This document shows, piece by piece, positions 18,198 through 25,566 of a stretch of 64,000 nucleotides of DNA; positions within the stretch are counted from its first letter, which is position 1, and every line of letters begins with the position of its first letter. The stretch comes from Bacteroidales bacterium (GTDB lineage Bacteria > Bacteroidota > Bacteroidia > Bacteroidales > UBA932): NCBI GenBank assembly GCA_020026275.1, contig JAHHQQ010000001.1:186001-250000 (forward strand), written 5' to 3'. Under the pieces are notes generated by a model, which saw only the letters and a program-made list of their open reading frames with translations, had not been told where the DNA came from and did no database searches. The position numbers were made by a program, and so were the translations under genes.

Positions 18198-18911
18198 CTA
18201 TTTGACGGCGACATACATTCGGCAAATCCCCATGGTAAATGCCTTGTGTTCCACCTTGGAGAAACCGCAGGCCTTCAAGGTCGCCATGAACTCCTTACGT
18301 CCGGGAAAATTCATGACAGATTCCGGCAAATACTCATAGGCCGAACGAACGCCCGAAACAGAACCGCCGATAAACGGCAGAACCATCTTGAAATAAACAT
18401 TGTAGCAGGCACGCATGAAGGCATTTTCTGGAAGAGACAATTCCAAAATGACGAGTCTTCCTCCCGGTTTTAGCACACGGAACATTTCTTCCAGTCCCTG
18501 CTCCCTGTTTTCAAAATTACGGATACCAAATGCTATGGTCACGACATCAAAAATGCCGGTACCGAAATTAAGATGTTCGCCGTCTCCCAAATTGACTGAG
18601 ATGTAATCTTCCAAACCGGCCTTGACGACCTTTTCCTTCATGATTTCCAACATTCCCTCAGAAATATCTACGCCTGCAACCCGACTGTCCGAATTTCCGA
18701 GAGTTCTCATACGGCTAGCGATGGCAATGGAAAAATCTCCGGTACCGCATGCCAAATCCAATACGGACAACTTGTCATTGTCATCAATGATCCGATCCAA
18801 GGCATGGTTACGCCAACCTTTATCGAAATCAAGCGATAAGATGTGATTCAACTTGTCATAGTTCTCCGCTATGCTGTTGAACATGTCTCTGACTTTTTCT
18901 TTCTGTGGCAC
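18198..18911 (-). CDS. menG: demethylmenaquinone methyltransferase
   Basis: MenG/UbiE is the SAM-dependent C-methyltransferase for the last step of menaquinone synthesis. SAM motif I is VLDLACGTGDFSIA (about residue 51); the later UbiE signature motifs are VTIAFGIRNFENREQGL (about 128) and RVLKPGGRLVILELS (about 150). Length is 237 aa. The start is GTG at 18911: the frame upstream is closed four codons away by the yidD stop, and an AGGAG stands about 9 bases before the GTG, one of the few clear Shine-Dalgarno sequences in the window. It is the last gene of SUI1-DUF4271-hemD-rnpA-yidD-menG and converges on menA. Confidence 0.94.
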   Translation of the reverse strand: MPQKEKVRDMFNSIAENYDKLNHILSLDFDKGWRNHALDRIIDDNDKLSVLDLACGTGDFSIAIASRMRTLGNSDSRVAGVDISEGMLEIMKEKVVKAGLEDYISVNLGDGEHLNFGTGIFDVVTIAFGIRNFENREQGLEEMFRVLKPGGRLVILELSLPENAFMRACYNVYFKMVLPFIGGSVSGVRSAYEYLPESVMNFPGRKEFMATLKACGFSKVEHKAFTMGICRMYVAVK

Positions 18912-18923
18912 TGCTAAATTCTC

Positions 18924-19202
18924 CTAAAACTTAAAGATTTTGCGGAAATTGAACCTTTCAGGCACTGGATCATATCCGCTCCCGCCCCAAGGATGACACC
19001 TCAGCAGACGACGGACCGTCAGGTAAATCCCTTTAATCGGACCATGTTTCCGGAAGGCTTCCAAAGCATATTGCGAACATGTGGGAACAAACCTGCAAGT
19101 CGGTGGCTTGTAGGGAGAAATACATATCTGATAAAATTTGATCAGCAAGATAAAGGGTGCGACCAATATCTTCTTCAGAACAATCTCAATCTTGTTCCAC
19201 AT
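18924..19202 (-). CDS. yidD: membrane protein insertion efficiency factor YidD
   Basis: This small membrane-associated protein assists YidC-dependent insertion and is usually located between rnpA and yidC. The 92-residue sequence has an N-terminal amphipathic/hydrophobic segment (ILVAPFILLIKFYQICISPY) and the family signature CRFVPTCSQYALEAFRKHG, then RLLRCHPWGGSGYDPVP. Its start overlaps the end of rnpA by 17 bp, a conserved arrangement. yidC itself does not follow; menG does. Confidence 0.95.
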   Translation of the reverse strand: MWNKIEIVLKKILVAPFILLIKFYQICISPYKPPTCRFVPTCSQYALEAFRKHGPIKGIYLTVRRLLRCHPWGGSGYDPVPERFNFRKIFKF

Positions 19203-19569
19203 AGTTTGCGTTGATTTCCGACAAAGCTCGTCCTATATTCTCATAAATGTCAGTGAAGTTAAGAATTTCTTTCTGATCATACAAGAACATTATGTCTACG
19301 CCTTGTCTTTCCAACACCCCTTTCTGCAGACGATAGGCTTCGCGGATTCTTCTCTTGAGCAGATTTCTCTTGACTGCTCGTTTGAAGAAACGCTTGGGAA
19401 CAGACACCATAATCCGGTTGATCCCCAAACCGTCATTCTCTCTGAAACTGCATTTCAGGCCTGGGAAACGACAATAATGCCCTTCTCGAACAAGACGAGC
19501 AATACTCGTCTTGTCACATAATCTCTCTGCTTTGGAGAGGGTATTGCCAACAGTTTCAGACAGAATCAT
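19186..19569 (-). CDS. rnpA: ribonuclease P protein component
   Basis: This is the protein subunit of RNase P, which helps the catalytic RNA process tRNA 5' ends. Length 127 aa. The RNR motif appears as KRAVKRNLLKRRIREAYR (about residue 63), preceded by VSVPKRFFKRAVKRN and an N-terminal substrate-binding cleft LSKAERLCDK. It follows hemD by 22 bp and overlaps yidD. rpmH and dnaA, common neighbours in other phyla, are not here, as usual for Bacteroidetes. Confidence 0.95.
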   Translation of the reverse strand: MILSETVGNTLSKAERLCDKTSIARLVREGHYCRFPGLKCSFRENDGLGINRIMVSVPKRFFKRAVKRNLLKRRIREAYRLQKGVLERQGVDIMFLYDQKEILNFTDIYENIGRALSEINANYVEQD

Positions 19570-19591
19570 TTTGAAATCGCTTCTTTCTATT

Positions 19592-20338
19592 TTAAGCCTG
19601 GTTCCTTTCCAGATAAATTTCCAGTGCCCTGGCTACAGAGGGAGCCTCTGGAGTCGGAGCCTGGATTTCAATCGGAAGACCGGCTTCTTCCATAGCGGAA
19701 ACGATCTTCTTGCCGAAAGTCACAAACTTAGTCTCTCCCTTGTCGTAGTCTGGATAATTCTCATACAAAGACTTGAGGTCAGCCGCATTGAAAACGACAA
19801 TCATATCGTATGACTTGATATCCACCTGTTTCAAATCCTGGGAAACGGATTTGACAAATACAGCGGATGTGCAGTCCAAACCGGACTGGGCAAACAAGGA
19901 AACCATGCTGTCATTGCTGCCTGTATCTGATGTGGCAATCAAGAACTTTTCCCCTTTATGTTTGGTGCCAATCACAGAGATGAGAGAATCAGGAGTACCG
20001 ACACCAAAAAAGATTTTTCTTTTTCTGAAGACAATGTGTTTCTGCAAATACATGGCAACAGCCTCTGTCGTACAGAAATATTTCATCGTCTCAGGAATCT
20101 TGATCCTCAATTCTTCACACAAATTGAAAAACGCGTCAATGGTGTGCCTTGCAGAAAAGACAATGGCGGTATAATCCAAGACATTCACTTTCTGAGCTCT
20201 CAACTCCTTGGAACTGAGCTGTTCTATAAGGTAGAAAGGTTTGAACTCAATCTCGACACCATACTTCTTGACCAACTCTGAATATGGAGCCATGTTGTTA
20301 GGTGTCGACTGGGAAATCAGTATCTTCTTAATTTTCAT
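19592..20338 (-). CDS. hemD: uroporphyrinogen-III synthase
   Basis: HemD closes hydroxymethylbilane into uroporphyrinogen III for heme or corrin synthesis. The sequence is poorly conserved in this family, but the two-domain pattern is visible: N-terminal KILISQSTPNN and YSELVKKYGVEIEFKPF, a middle IVFSARHTIDAFF, then FLIATSDTGSND and a C-terminal VVFNAADLKSL plus FVTFGKKIVSAMEEAGLP. Length is 248 aa. It sits 8 bp after the DUF4271 gene, the usual neighbour in Bacteroidales, which supports the call. No other heme genes are in the window. Confidence 0.85.
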   Translation of the reverse strand: MKIKKILISQSTPNNMAPYSELVKKYGVEIEFKPFYLIEQLSSKELRAQKVNVLDYTAIVFSARHTIDAFFNLCEELRIKIPETMKYFCTTEAVAMYLQKHIVFRKRKIFFGVGTPDSLISVIGTKHKGEKFLIATSDTGSNDSMVSLFAQSGLDCTSAVFVKSVSQDLKQVDIKSYDMIVVFNAADLKSLYENYPDYDKGETKFVTFGKKIVSAMEEAGLPIEIQAPTPEAPSVARALEIYLERNQA

Positions 20339-20346
20339 ATTATCTC

Positions 20347-21108
20347 CTAGAAAAGTATTTCTGTTGCAACCAACAACCCCGCTGGTAAAATTTCAAGAAT
20401 GCAAAGATACAAAATTGCTGGCAATTGAGCACAGGAGCCGGACAAAATTTGACTCCTACGTAACAGAAACAATCCATAAATGACGGCAATCGCATAATAG
20501 GACACCGTCCGGATAGTCTCTGCGGAAATTCCGAATAGCGAAAGAAGACCGACCATCAGCAGAACCGTATAGGCCATAACAATCACATAATCGTTAGCAA
20601 TCCTGTTGTTGAGTTGGTAAAGCTCTCCTTCCAGCATATAACGAGACATCCCGACAATCATCAGATGACGGAACAGGAGAATCAGGATGAAGGCAACCAG
20701 AATCAAGAGTGTCTGCATACCTGGACAAAATCCATCCATATAGGAAGGACGAAACAGCCCATATCGGGAAGAAACAAGCACAAGAATCAAGACAGCATTG
20801 ACAGACAATGAATTACGATCCCTTATCAAACGCACTCCCTCTTCCAGATCCAATAATTTCTTACTTCGGAAAAGCCCCTCCAGGAGATAAGGGACAATCC
20901 GCAAGTTTCTCCTCAACTGGAAAATGAAAATCAGCACACAAAGGCAGACCATCACCATATTGATAACATAACTGCCCCATGGTGGAGCAACATTTCCCAT
21001 CATTTCGCATGTGCCGGCAGGCATAACCAAACGGCCTTGCAGAAGCGCATCTTCCACAGGTCTTATCTGGATAGTGTCCACAGAAAATATATCAGATGAG
21101 ATGGGCAT
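20347..21108 (-). CDS. DUF4271 multi-pass membrane protein
   Basis: This 253-residue integral membrane protein has about six to seven hydrophobic helices (about residues 50-70, 105-145, 170-200, 210-250). DUF4271 proteins are restricted to Bacteroidetes and have no known function. The N-terminal 40 residues are soluble and include a proline/methionine-rich stretch (VMPAGTCEMMGNVAPPWG). It starts 3 bp after the SUI1 gene ends and is followed by hemD 8 bp later. The constant pairing with hemD suggests a role near the membrane in heme or envelope metabolism, but this is association only. Confidence 0.78.
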   Translation of the reverse strand: MPISSDIFSVDTIQIRPVEDALLQGRLVMPAGTCEMMGNVAPPWGSYVINMVMVCLCVLIFIFQLRRNLRIVPYLLEGLFRSKKLLDLEEGVRLIRDRNSLSVNAVLILVLVSSRYGLFRPSYMDGFCPGMQTLLILVAFILILLFRHLMIVGMSRYMLEGELYQLNNRIANDYVIVMAYTVLLMVGLLSLFGISAETIRTVSYYAIAVIYGLFLLRRSQILSGSCAQLPAILYLCILEILPAGLLVATEILF

Positions 21109-21111
21109 GAA

Positions 21112-21456
21112 TCAATTTCCTCTTTTCGCTTTGTATCCCATGGAGGTCAGGAGAGTTACCACCTTATCCCGGAAATCACCCTGAATCGTAATTTCACCCT
21201 CTTTGGCAGAACCTCCTACACCACACTTGACCTTCAATTCCTTCCCCAGGGCCTTCAGATCTTCTTCGGTCCCGACAAAACCACTGACAAGTGTCACTTG
21301 CTTACCTCCTCGGTTTCTCCGGTCAATCGTTACAACGAGTTTCTGGGCGGAGGGCGGAAGAGTTGTTTCTTCCGGTTCCGCCGTATCTTCATATTGAAAA
21401 TCAGGATTGGTGGAAAATACTATCCCCAAACGTTTTTTCCAGTCATTTTCAGCCAT
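21112..21456 (-). CDS. SUI1/eIF1-like translation factor (YciH family)
   Basis: The 114-residue protein carries the SUI1 fold: LVVTIDRRNRGGKQVTLVSG, then LGKELKVKCGVGGSAKEGEI and QGDFRDKVVTLLTSMGYKAK. YciH relatives bind the 30S subunit and can affect start-codon fidelity in vitro; the cellular role in Bacteroidetes is unknown. An open frame extends to an ATG at 21501, but the minus-strand -7 box TATATTTG lies at 21476-21483, inside that extension, so I place the start at 21456 (MAENDWKKRL). It heads the operon SUI1-DUF4271-hemD-rnpA-yidD-menG, and its promoter overlaps that of the divergent DUF2723 gene. Confidence 0.88.
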   Translation of the reverse strand: MAENDWKKRLGIVFSTNPDFQYEDTAEPEETTLPPSAQKLVVTIDRRNRGGKQVTLVSGFVGTEEDLKALGKELKVKCGVGGSAKEGEITIQGDFRDKVVTLLTSMGYKAKRGN

Positions 21457-21471
21457 TTGTAATGCACAATT

Positions 21472-21504
21472 TTTGCAAATATAGGTAATCTTTTCGTACA
21501 TTTG
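21472..21504 (+). promoter_or_regulatory. promoter of the DUF2723 gene
   Basis: TTTG (21472-21475), 21 bases, then TACATTTG (21497-21504). The predicted transcription start is about 21510, leaving a leader of about 15 bases before the ATG at 21525. Confidence 0.65.
21476..21483 (-). promoter_or_regulatory. -7 element for the SUI1-to-menG operon
   Basis: The minus strand reads TATATTTG. It lies 20 bp upstream of the chosen SUI1 ATG and abuts the -33 box of the divergent promoter, so the two polymerases would compete for the same DNA face. Confidence 0.6.
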
Positions 21505-21524
21505 TCTTTCTTGAATATTTTAAA

Positions 21525-24500
21525 ATGGAGAATAAAAAGTTTAAACTGTGGAACCGTATTGTTGCGGGCATCATCCTTTTGATCGCCTCCATCACCTACG
21601 TTTCCACAATCGAACCTTCCGCATCTTTTTGGGATTGCGGTGAATTCATTGCCTCATCTTACAAATTGGAAGTCGGCCATCCGCCTGGAAACCCCGTGTT
21701 CCAGCTGTTCGCCCGCTTCTTCAGCATGTTTGCAAGTCCTGAACATGCGGCCATCGCCGTCAATATCCTGAGTGCGATGTGTTCCGCCTTCACCATCATG
21801 CTGCTCTATCTGACCATCGTCTTCTTCGCGAAGAGACTGGTGGACAGGAAGGGAAAAGACACCTATACCCAGGCACAGGCGGTGTCCATCTTCGGAAGTG
21901 CCGCTGTCGGCGCGCTCGCCTACTGTTTCTCAGACACCTTCTGGTTCTCTGCAGTGGAAGGCGAAGTCTATGCCATGTCGTCCTTGTTTACGGCACTAGT
22001 ATTCTGGGCCATGACCAAATGGTATGACGAGGCGGACCAGCCTCATGCCAACAGATGGATCATCCTGATCTGTTTCCTGATGGGGCTGTCCATCGGAGTG
22101 CATCTGCTGAACCTGCTGGCCATCCCTGCCATCGTGTTCCTCTACTTCTACAAGAAGCGGGAAGACGGCAAATATACGTTCAAGGACATCATCGGCATCG
22201 GCCTGCTTTCCCTTGCCATCCTGTTCGTGATTCTCTTCCTCATCATCCCTTATCTGCCAAAAATCTGCGCCTACGTGGATCTGTTCTTCGTGAACACCCT
22301 CGGCCTGCCATACAACTCCGGAGCCATCTTCTTCATGCTGGCTCTGCTGGCTGCCTGCTTCTGGGGCATCTTCACCACCTACAAGCGCGGGAAAGTGATC
22401 TGGAACACCGTCCTTCTCGGTTTCACCACCATCGTCATCGGATTCTCCACCTTCAGCATCGTGGTCATCCGCTCCAATGTGATGACTCCGACCAATGAAT
22501 ACCAGCCGGACAATGCCTTCACCTTGGTAAGATACCTCTCCAGAGAGCAGTACGGTTCCACCCCACTCCTGTACGGCCAGTACTTCGACGCGCCTGCCGA
22601 CATCACGACAGGAAAATATTGGGCTCCCCTGAACGGGAAATACAAACACGTCGATTCTCCAGCCGAGGCCAAGTATCTGCCACAGGGCAAAATGCTCTTC
22701 CCTCGTATGTGGAACGGCATGAGCGACAACTACATTCAGGTCTATCTGAACTACATGGACGGAAAAGGGACTCCCGTTCCAGGAGCCACCCACAAGAAAC
22801 CGACTTTCGGCACCAACCTCAAATTTTTCCTTGACTACCAGCTCAATTGGATGTATTGGAGATATTTCATGTGGAACTTTGCAGGCCGCCAGAATGACAT
22901 ACATAGTCCGGTGCCGGGAAACAACTTCTACGGAAACTGGGAAAGCGGCATCCCGTTCCTTGACCAAATCCGTCTGGGAGACCAGAATATGGCCCCAGCC
23001 CCGCTTAAGGAGAACAAGGGCAAGAACCACTATTTCCTTCTGCCGCTGCTGCTGGGCATACTGGGCTTGTGTTTCCAGTTCGACAAGGACAAACGAGGCT
23101 TCTGGGTCACCTTCCTCATGTTCTTCATGACCGGCATTGCCATCGTCATCTACCTCAACCAGCCACCAATGCAGGTGCGTGAGAGGGATTATGCCTATGC
23201 AGGCTCCTTCTACACCTTCGCCATGTGGATCGGTTTCGCAGCGCTGGCCCTCTTCAACTGGTTTTCCAAGCAACAGGAAGGGAAACGTGCCGCCGCCACC
23301 GCCTCTCTGCTCGTGGCAGGCTGCCTCTTCGTGCCGGGACTCATGGCCCGGCAGAACTGGGACGACCACGACAGAAGCAACCGGAAAACCGCTGTCGAGA
23401 TGGCGACCAACTATCTGAACTCTGTCGGTGAAAACGGTATTCTCATCACTCATGGTGACAACGACACCTTCCCACTCTGGTATGCACAGGAAGTGGAAGG
23501 AATCCGCACGGACGTGAGAATCTGCAACACCTCCCTGCTCGGTACCGACTGGCATATCAACCAGATGAAATATGCCTGCAACCAATCCCAACCGCTGGAT
23601 CTGTCCATCGGAGAAGAGCAATATCTCTACGGAACGAACGATTATGTCCCGATTATCGATGACAGGGACAAGGTCTATCCTCTTTCTGAAGTCATGACCG
23701 TCTTCAAGAAATTCAGGAGAGAACTGCAAGACGGCCGCAAGATCTGCTACATCGCCTCCCGGAAATTCAGCATTCCGGTGAACAAGGAGAATGTCATCCG
23801 CCACGGCATCCTTCCGGCTGAATTCAAAGACATGATTCCTGATGAGATTGTGCTCACGATTCCGAAAAACAAAAATTACATCAGCAAACCAGAGCTTTTC
23901 ATGCTGGATTTCCTGAGCAACTACCAGTGGGACAGACCGCTGCACGTACTCAGCTACGGCGGAGACATCAACATCGGTCTCAAGGAATACCTCATGTACG
24001 ATGGATTCTCCTGTCATTTCATTCCACTCAAGAACAAGGTGAGCGACCCGGACCACTCTTTGGTGGATGTCAACGACCTCTACCGAAAGATGACCCAGGC
24101 ATATTCCTGGAACCAGGTCAGCAGAAATGACTATTTCGTGGACTACCAGAACCTCTATACCTTCATCGGAGTCATTCCACAAAGGGAAATCTTCCTGAAC
24201 ACCTCCATCATACTGGACCGTGCAGGACAGAAAAAAGAGGCCATCGAAATGCTGGACAAGGCTATGGAAGTGCTCCCAGCCGACAAATATCCTTACGAAA
24301 GCATATGCCTCGGTTTCTACAACAATGACATCACGATTGTCTCCATCATCGAACAGTACTTGCATTTGGGCGAAAAGGAGAAAGCCCTGAAGATTGCAGA
24401 CCAGCTGGGTGCCGAACTTCTGAAATCTGTCGCCTTCTTCACTGAATTCTTCTATGCAGGAGAAATGCAATTCAAGGAATGCTGCAACATCCTCTATTAC

Positions 24501-24596
24501 CTGTCCGATATGCTGGAACATGCCGGCGAGAGCGAAAAGAGCAAGAAGCTGATGACAGATCTGGAACAGATCGTCAAAGTGGCCAGCGAAGGCTGA
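21525..24596 (+). CDS. DUF2723 membrane protein, possible protein O-mannosyltransferase-like GT
   Basis: This 1023-residue protein begins with a TM segment and the family hallmark ASFWDCGEFIASSY (about residue 33), then HPPGNPVFQL, about ten further membrane helices up to residue 610, a soluble domain around residues 630-860 and C-terminal helical repeats resembling TPRs. DUF2723 belongs to the GT-C-type membrane glycosyltransferases, whose human relative TMEM260 is reported to be an O-mannosyltransferase; transfer of a sugar from a polyprenyl-phosphate donor to protein is therefore the best guess. The acidic pair near the N-terminus (D38, E41) stands where a GT-C catalytic acid is expected. 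It is alone on its strand and ends before the IS remnant. Confidence 0.83.
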   Translation: MENKKFKLWNRIVAGIILLIASITYVSTIEPSASFWDCGEFIASSYKLEVGHPPGNPVFQLFARFFSMFASPEHAAIAVNILSAMCSAFTIMLLYLTIVFFAKRLVDRKGKDTYTQAQAVSIFGSAAVGALAYCFSDTFWFSAVEGEVYAMSSLFTALVFWAMTKWYDEADQPHANRWIILICFLMGLSIGVHLLNLLAIPAIVFLYFYKKREDGKYTFKDIIGIGLLSLAILFVILFLIIPYLPKICAYVDLFFVNTLGLPYNSGAIFFMLALLAACFWGIFTTYKRGKVIWNTVLLGFTTIVIGFSTFSIVVIRSNVMTPTNEYQPDNAFTLVRYLSREQYGSTPLLYGQYFDAPADITTGKYWAPLNGKYKHVDSPAEAKYLPQGKMLFPRMWNGMSDNYIQVYLNYMDGKGTPVPGATHKKPTFGTNLKFFLDYQLNWMYWRYFMWNFAGRQNDIHSPVPGNNFYGNWESGIPFLDQIRLGDQNMAPAPLKENKGKNHYFLLPLLLGILGLCFQFDKDKRGFWVTFLMFFMTGIAIVIYLNQPPMQVRERDYAYAGSFYTFAMWIGFAALALFNWFSKQQEGKRAAATASLLVAGCLFVPGLMARQNWDDHDRSNRKTAVEMATNYLNSVGENGILITHGDNDTFPLWYAQEVEGIRTDVRICNTSLLGTDWHINQMKYACNQSQPLDLSIGEEQYLYGTNDYVPIIDDRDKVYPLSEVMTVFKKFRRELQDGRKICYIASRKFSIPVNKENVIRHGILPAEFKDMIPDEIVLTIPKNKNYISKPELFMLDFLSNYQWDRPLHVLSYGGDINIGLKEYLMYDGFSCHFIPLKNKVSDPDHSLVDVNDLYRKMTQAYSWNQVSRNDYFVDYQNLYTFIGVIPQREIFLNTSIILDRAGQKKEAIEMLDKAMEVLPADKYPYESICLGFYNNDITIVSIIEQYLHLGEKEKALKIADQLGAELLKSVAFFTEFFYAGEMQFKECCNILYYLSDMLEHAGESEKSKKLMTDLEQIVKVASEG

Positions 24597-24653
24597 TGCT
24601 CCTCAAGAGCGCAAAAAGCCCCCTGGTGTTCAGATATCGCCAAAAAAAGTTGG

Positions 24654-24676
24654 CCTGTCAATCATTGATTAACAGG
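24654..24676. repeat. short inverted repeat at the edge of the IS remnant
   Basis: An 11-bp stem with one mismatch (CCTGTcAATCA... and its complement) surrounds a single central base. It sits at the left edge of the IS3-family remnant and overlaps the orfB stop region. It may be part of the terminal repeat of the original element, but no matching partner was found at the other end. Confidence 0.35.
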
Positions 24677-24960
24677 CATTCTCAGAATGGAAAAAGCTCG
24701 GTATTGTACCGGGCTTTTTCCATTCTGCCTCAGTCTGATTCTATCGTGATTGAAGTACTTGATGTATTTCACCAGTTTTTTTGCGAACTGTCCTGCACTG
24801 TCCCACTCCTGCAGAGACAGCAATTCATTTTTCATCAGTCCGAAGAAGTTCTCCATCATCGAGTTGTCGAGACAGTTTCCCTTCCCGGACATACTGTATA
24901 ATGCCCATTTCCTTCAGCATTTGCTGATAGCTCATGCGCTGGCAGGGACGGCCACTTGTG
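24662..24960 (-). pseudogene. IS3-family transposase OrfB, C-terminal remnant
   Basis: A translatable minus-strand piece (24662-24892) shows the IS3 DDE C-terminus: NCLDNSMMENFFGLMKNEL, where the E of MENFF is the third catalytic residue, followed by KYIKYFNHDRIRLRQNGKSP and QYR. In another frame, 24893-24960 encodes HKW...YQQMLKEMGI, the segment that normally precedes it, so there is a frameshift near 24890. The upstream two-thirds of OrfB, with both catalytic aspartates, is absent: the DNA passes directly to the OrfA remnant. The element is dead. Confidence 0.85.
24684..24726. terminator. 20-bp inverted repeat acting as a likely bidirectional terminator
   Basis: Arms 24684-24703 and 24707-24726 are complementary except for one position (T opposite G) and enclose TTG. 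The inner part (GCTCGGTA-TTG-TACCGGGC) is followed by TTTTT on both strands, which is the form of a rho-independent terminator in either direction. On the plus strand it would end the DUF2723 transcript about 120 bp beyond its stop. On the minus strand it lies inside the transposase remnant, over the codons of RQNGKSPVQYRAFSI. Confidence 0.75.
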
Positions 24961-24989
24961 TTCCTGAAGGATGTCAAGGTCGTGTTGCC

Positions 24990-25379
24990 ACCTTAGTTCT
25001 TGGACGGATTCCGCCCAATCTCGCATAGTCGGGCTTCCCCTCTGCTCCGACTAAGGCTTTCACTTTTTCCAACAGGTCATTCTCGGCCATGAGTCTGGCG
25101 TTCTCATATTGGGGATTTTCCAACTCTGTCTGTGGCTCCTCTCCGGTCGTCCCATATCTTTCGGCGGTCGTCCTCTTCGGCCTGATGTATATAATGCGGC
25201 ATATCCTTGCTCCTTCGCAATTCTAGAACATATCAATAGTATAGACTCAGAAACTTTGTATTTCAAGGACATCTACACCGAAGACAGATGATTTTCCAGA
25301 TATTCCCGCATGATTTCTCTTTTAAGGCACCATCTGCACGGATATTGGTTTTTCGAACCAATGCATCTTTACCTTCTTC
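24990..25379 (-). pseudogene. IS3-family OrfA remnant, frameshifted
   Basis: Reading across frames on the minus strand gives an IS3-type OrfA: KREIMREYLENHLSSV, a TAG stop, SLKYKVSESILLICSRIAKE, then QGYAALYTSGRRGRPPKDMG, a +1 shift near 25140, and ENARLMAENDLLEKVKAL, the leucine-zipper portion. The sequence upstream of KREIM is also out of frame (MHWFEKPISVQMVP in a third frame). At least two frameshifts and one stop disable it. Together with the OrfB piece it forms a remnant of about 0.75 kb with an internal deletion. No target-site duplication could be identified. Confidence 0.8.
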
Positions 25380-25455
25380 CTGACACTTGATCAATAGACA
25401 TTGTAGGAGTCTATCGAAAATTGCGTATTTGCAAGAAATAAAGTCAAGTGAACAG

Positions 25456-25489
25456 CCTCCTTCAAGTACATGCATGTACTTGAAGGAGG
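25456..25489. repeat. 34-bp perfect palindrome
   Basis: The arms CCTCCTTCAAGTACATG and CATGTACTTGAAGGAGG meet with no spacer. It lies between the IS remnant and the terminator of the methyltransferase gene. There is no T-run on either side, so it is not an ordinary terminator. It could be an IS end, a protein-binding site or a cruciform-prone hot spot. Confidence 0.8.
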
Positions 25490-25523
25490 TCTTGATAGTT
25501 GTGTTTCTTTCTTGGCATAACAA

Positions 25524-25557
25524 AACCCCGAAAGTATTTTGTCTGACTTTCGGGGTT
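25524..25557 (-). terminator. rho-independent terminator after the RlmI-like gene
   Basis: Twelve-base perfect arms (25524-25535 and 25546-25557, AACCCCGAAAGT and its complement) enclose a 10-base loop. On the minus strand the hairpin ends in a TTTT run, 10 bp beyond the stop of the methyltransferase gene. Confidence 0.9.
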
Positions 25558-25566
25558 CAATCCAGT

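Noticed and set aside
21996..24521. An 841-codon open frame on the minus strand opposite the DUF2723 gene
   Set aside because: It is a GC-rich shadow of the plus-strand gene: its translation is rich in Val, His, Gln and Asp with no domain, and it has no promoter or neighbours in the same direction.
25263..25523. An 86-codon minus-strand frame spanning the palindrome
   Set aside because: It joins the palindrome to an out-of-frame piece of OrfA (ALKEKSCGNIWKI is a shifted reading of KREIMREYLE), so it is not a real gene.
24597..25566. An intact insertion sequence or an alternative coding gene
   Set aside because: The transposase frames carry stops, frameshifts and a large deletion, and the remaining short frames are fragments of it or cover the palindrome.
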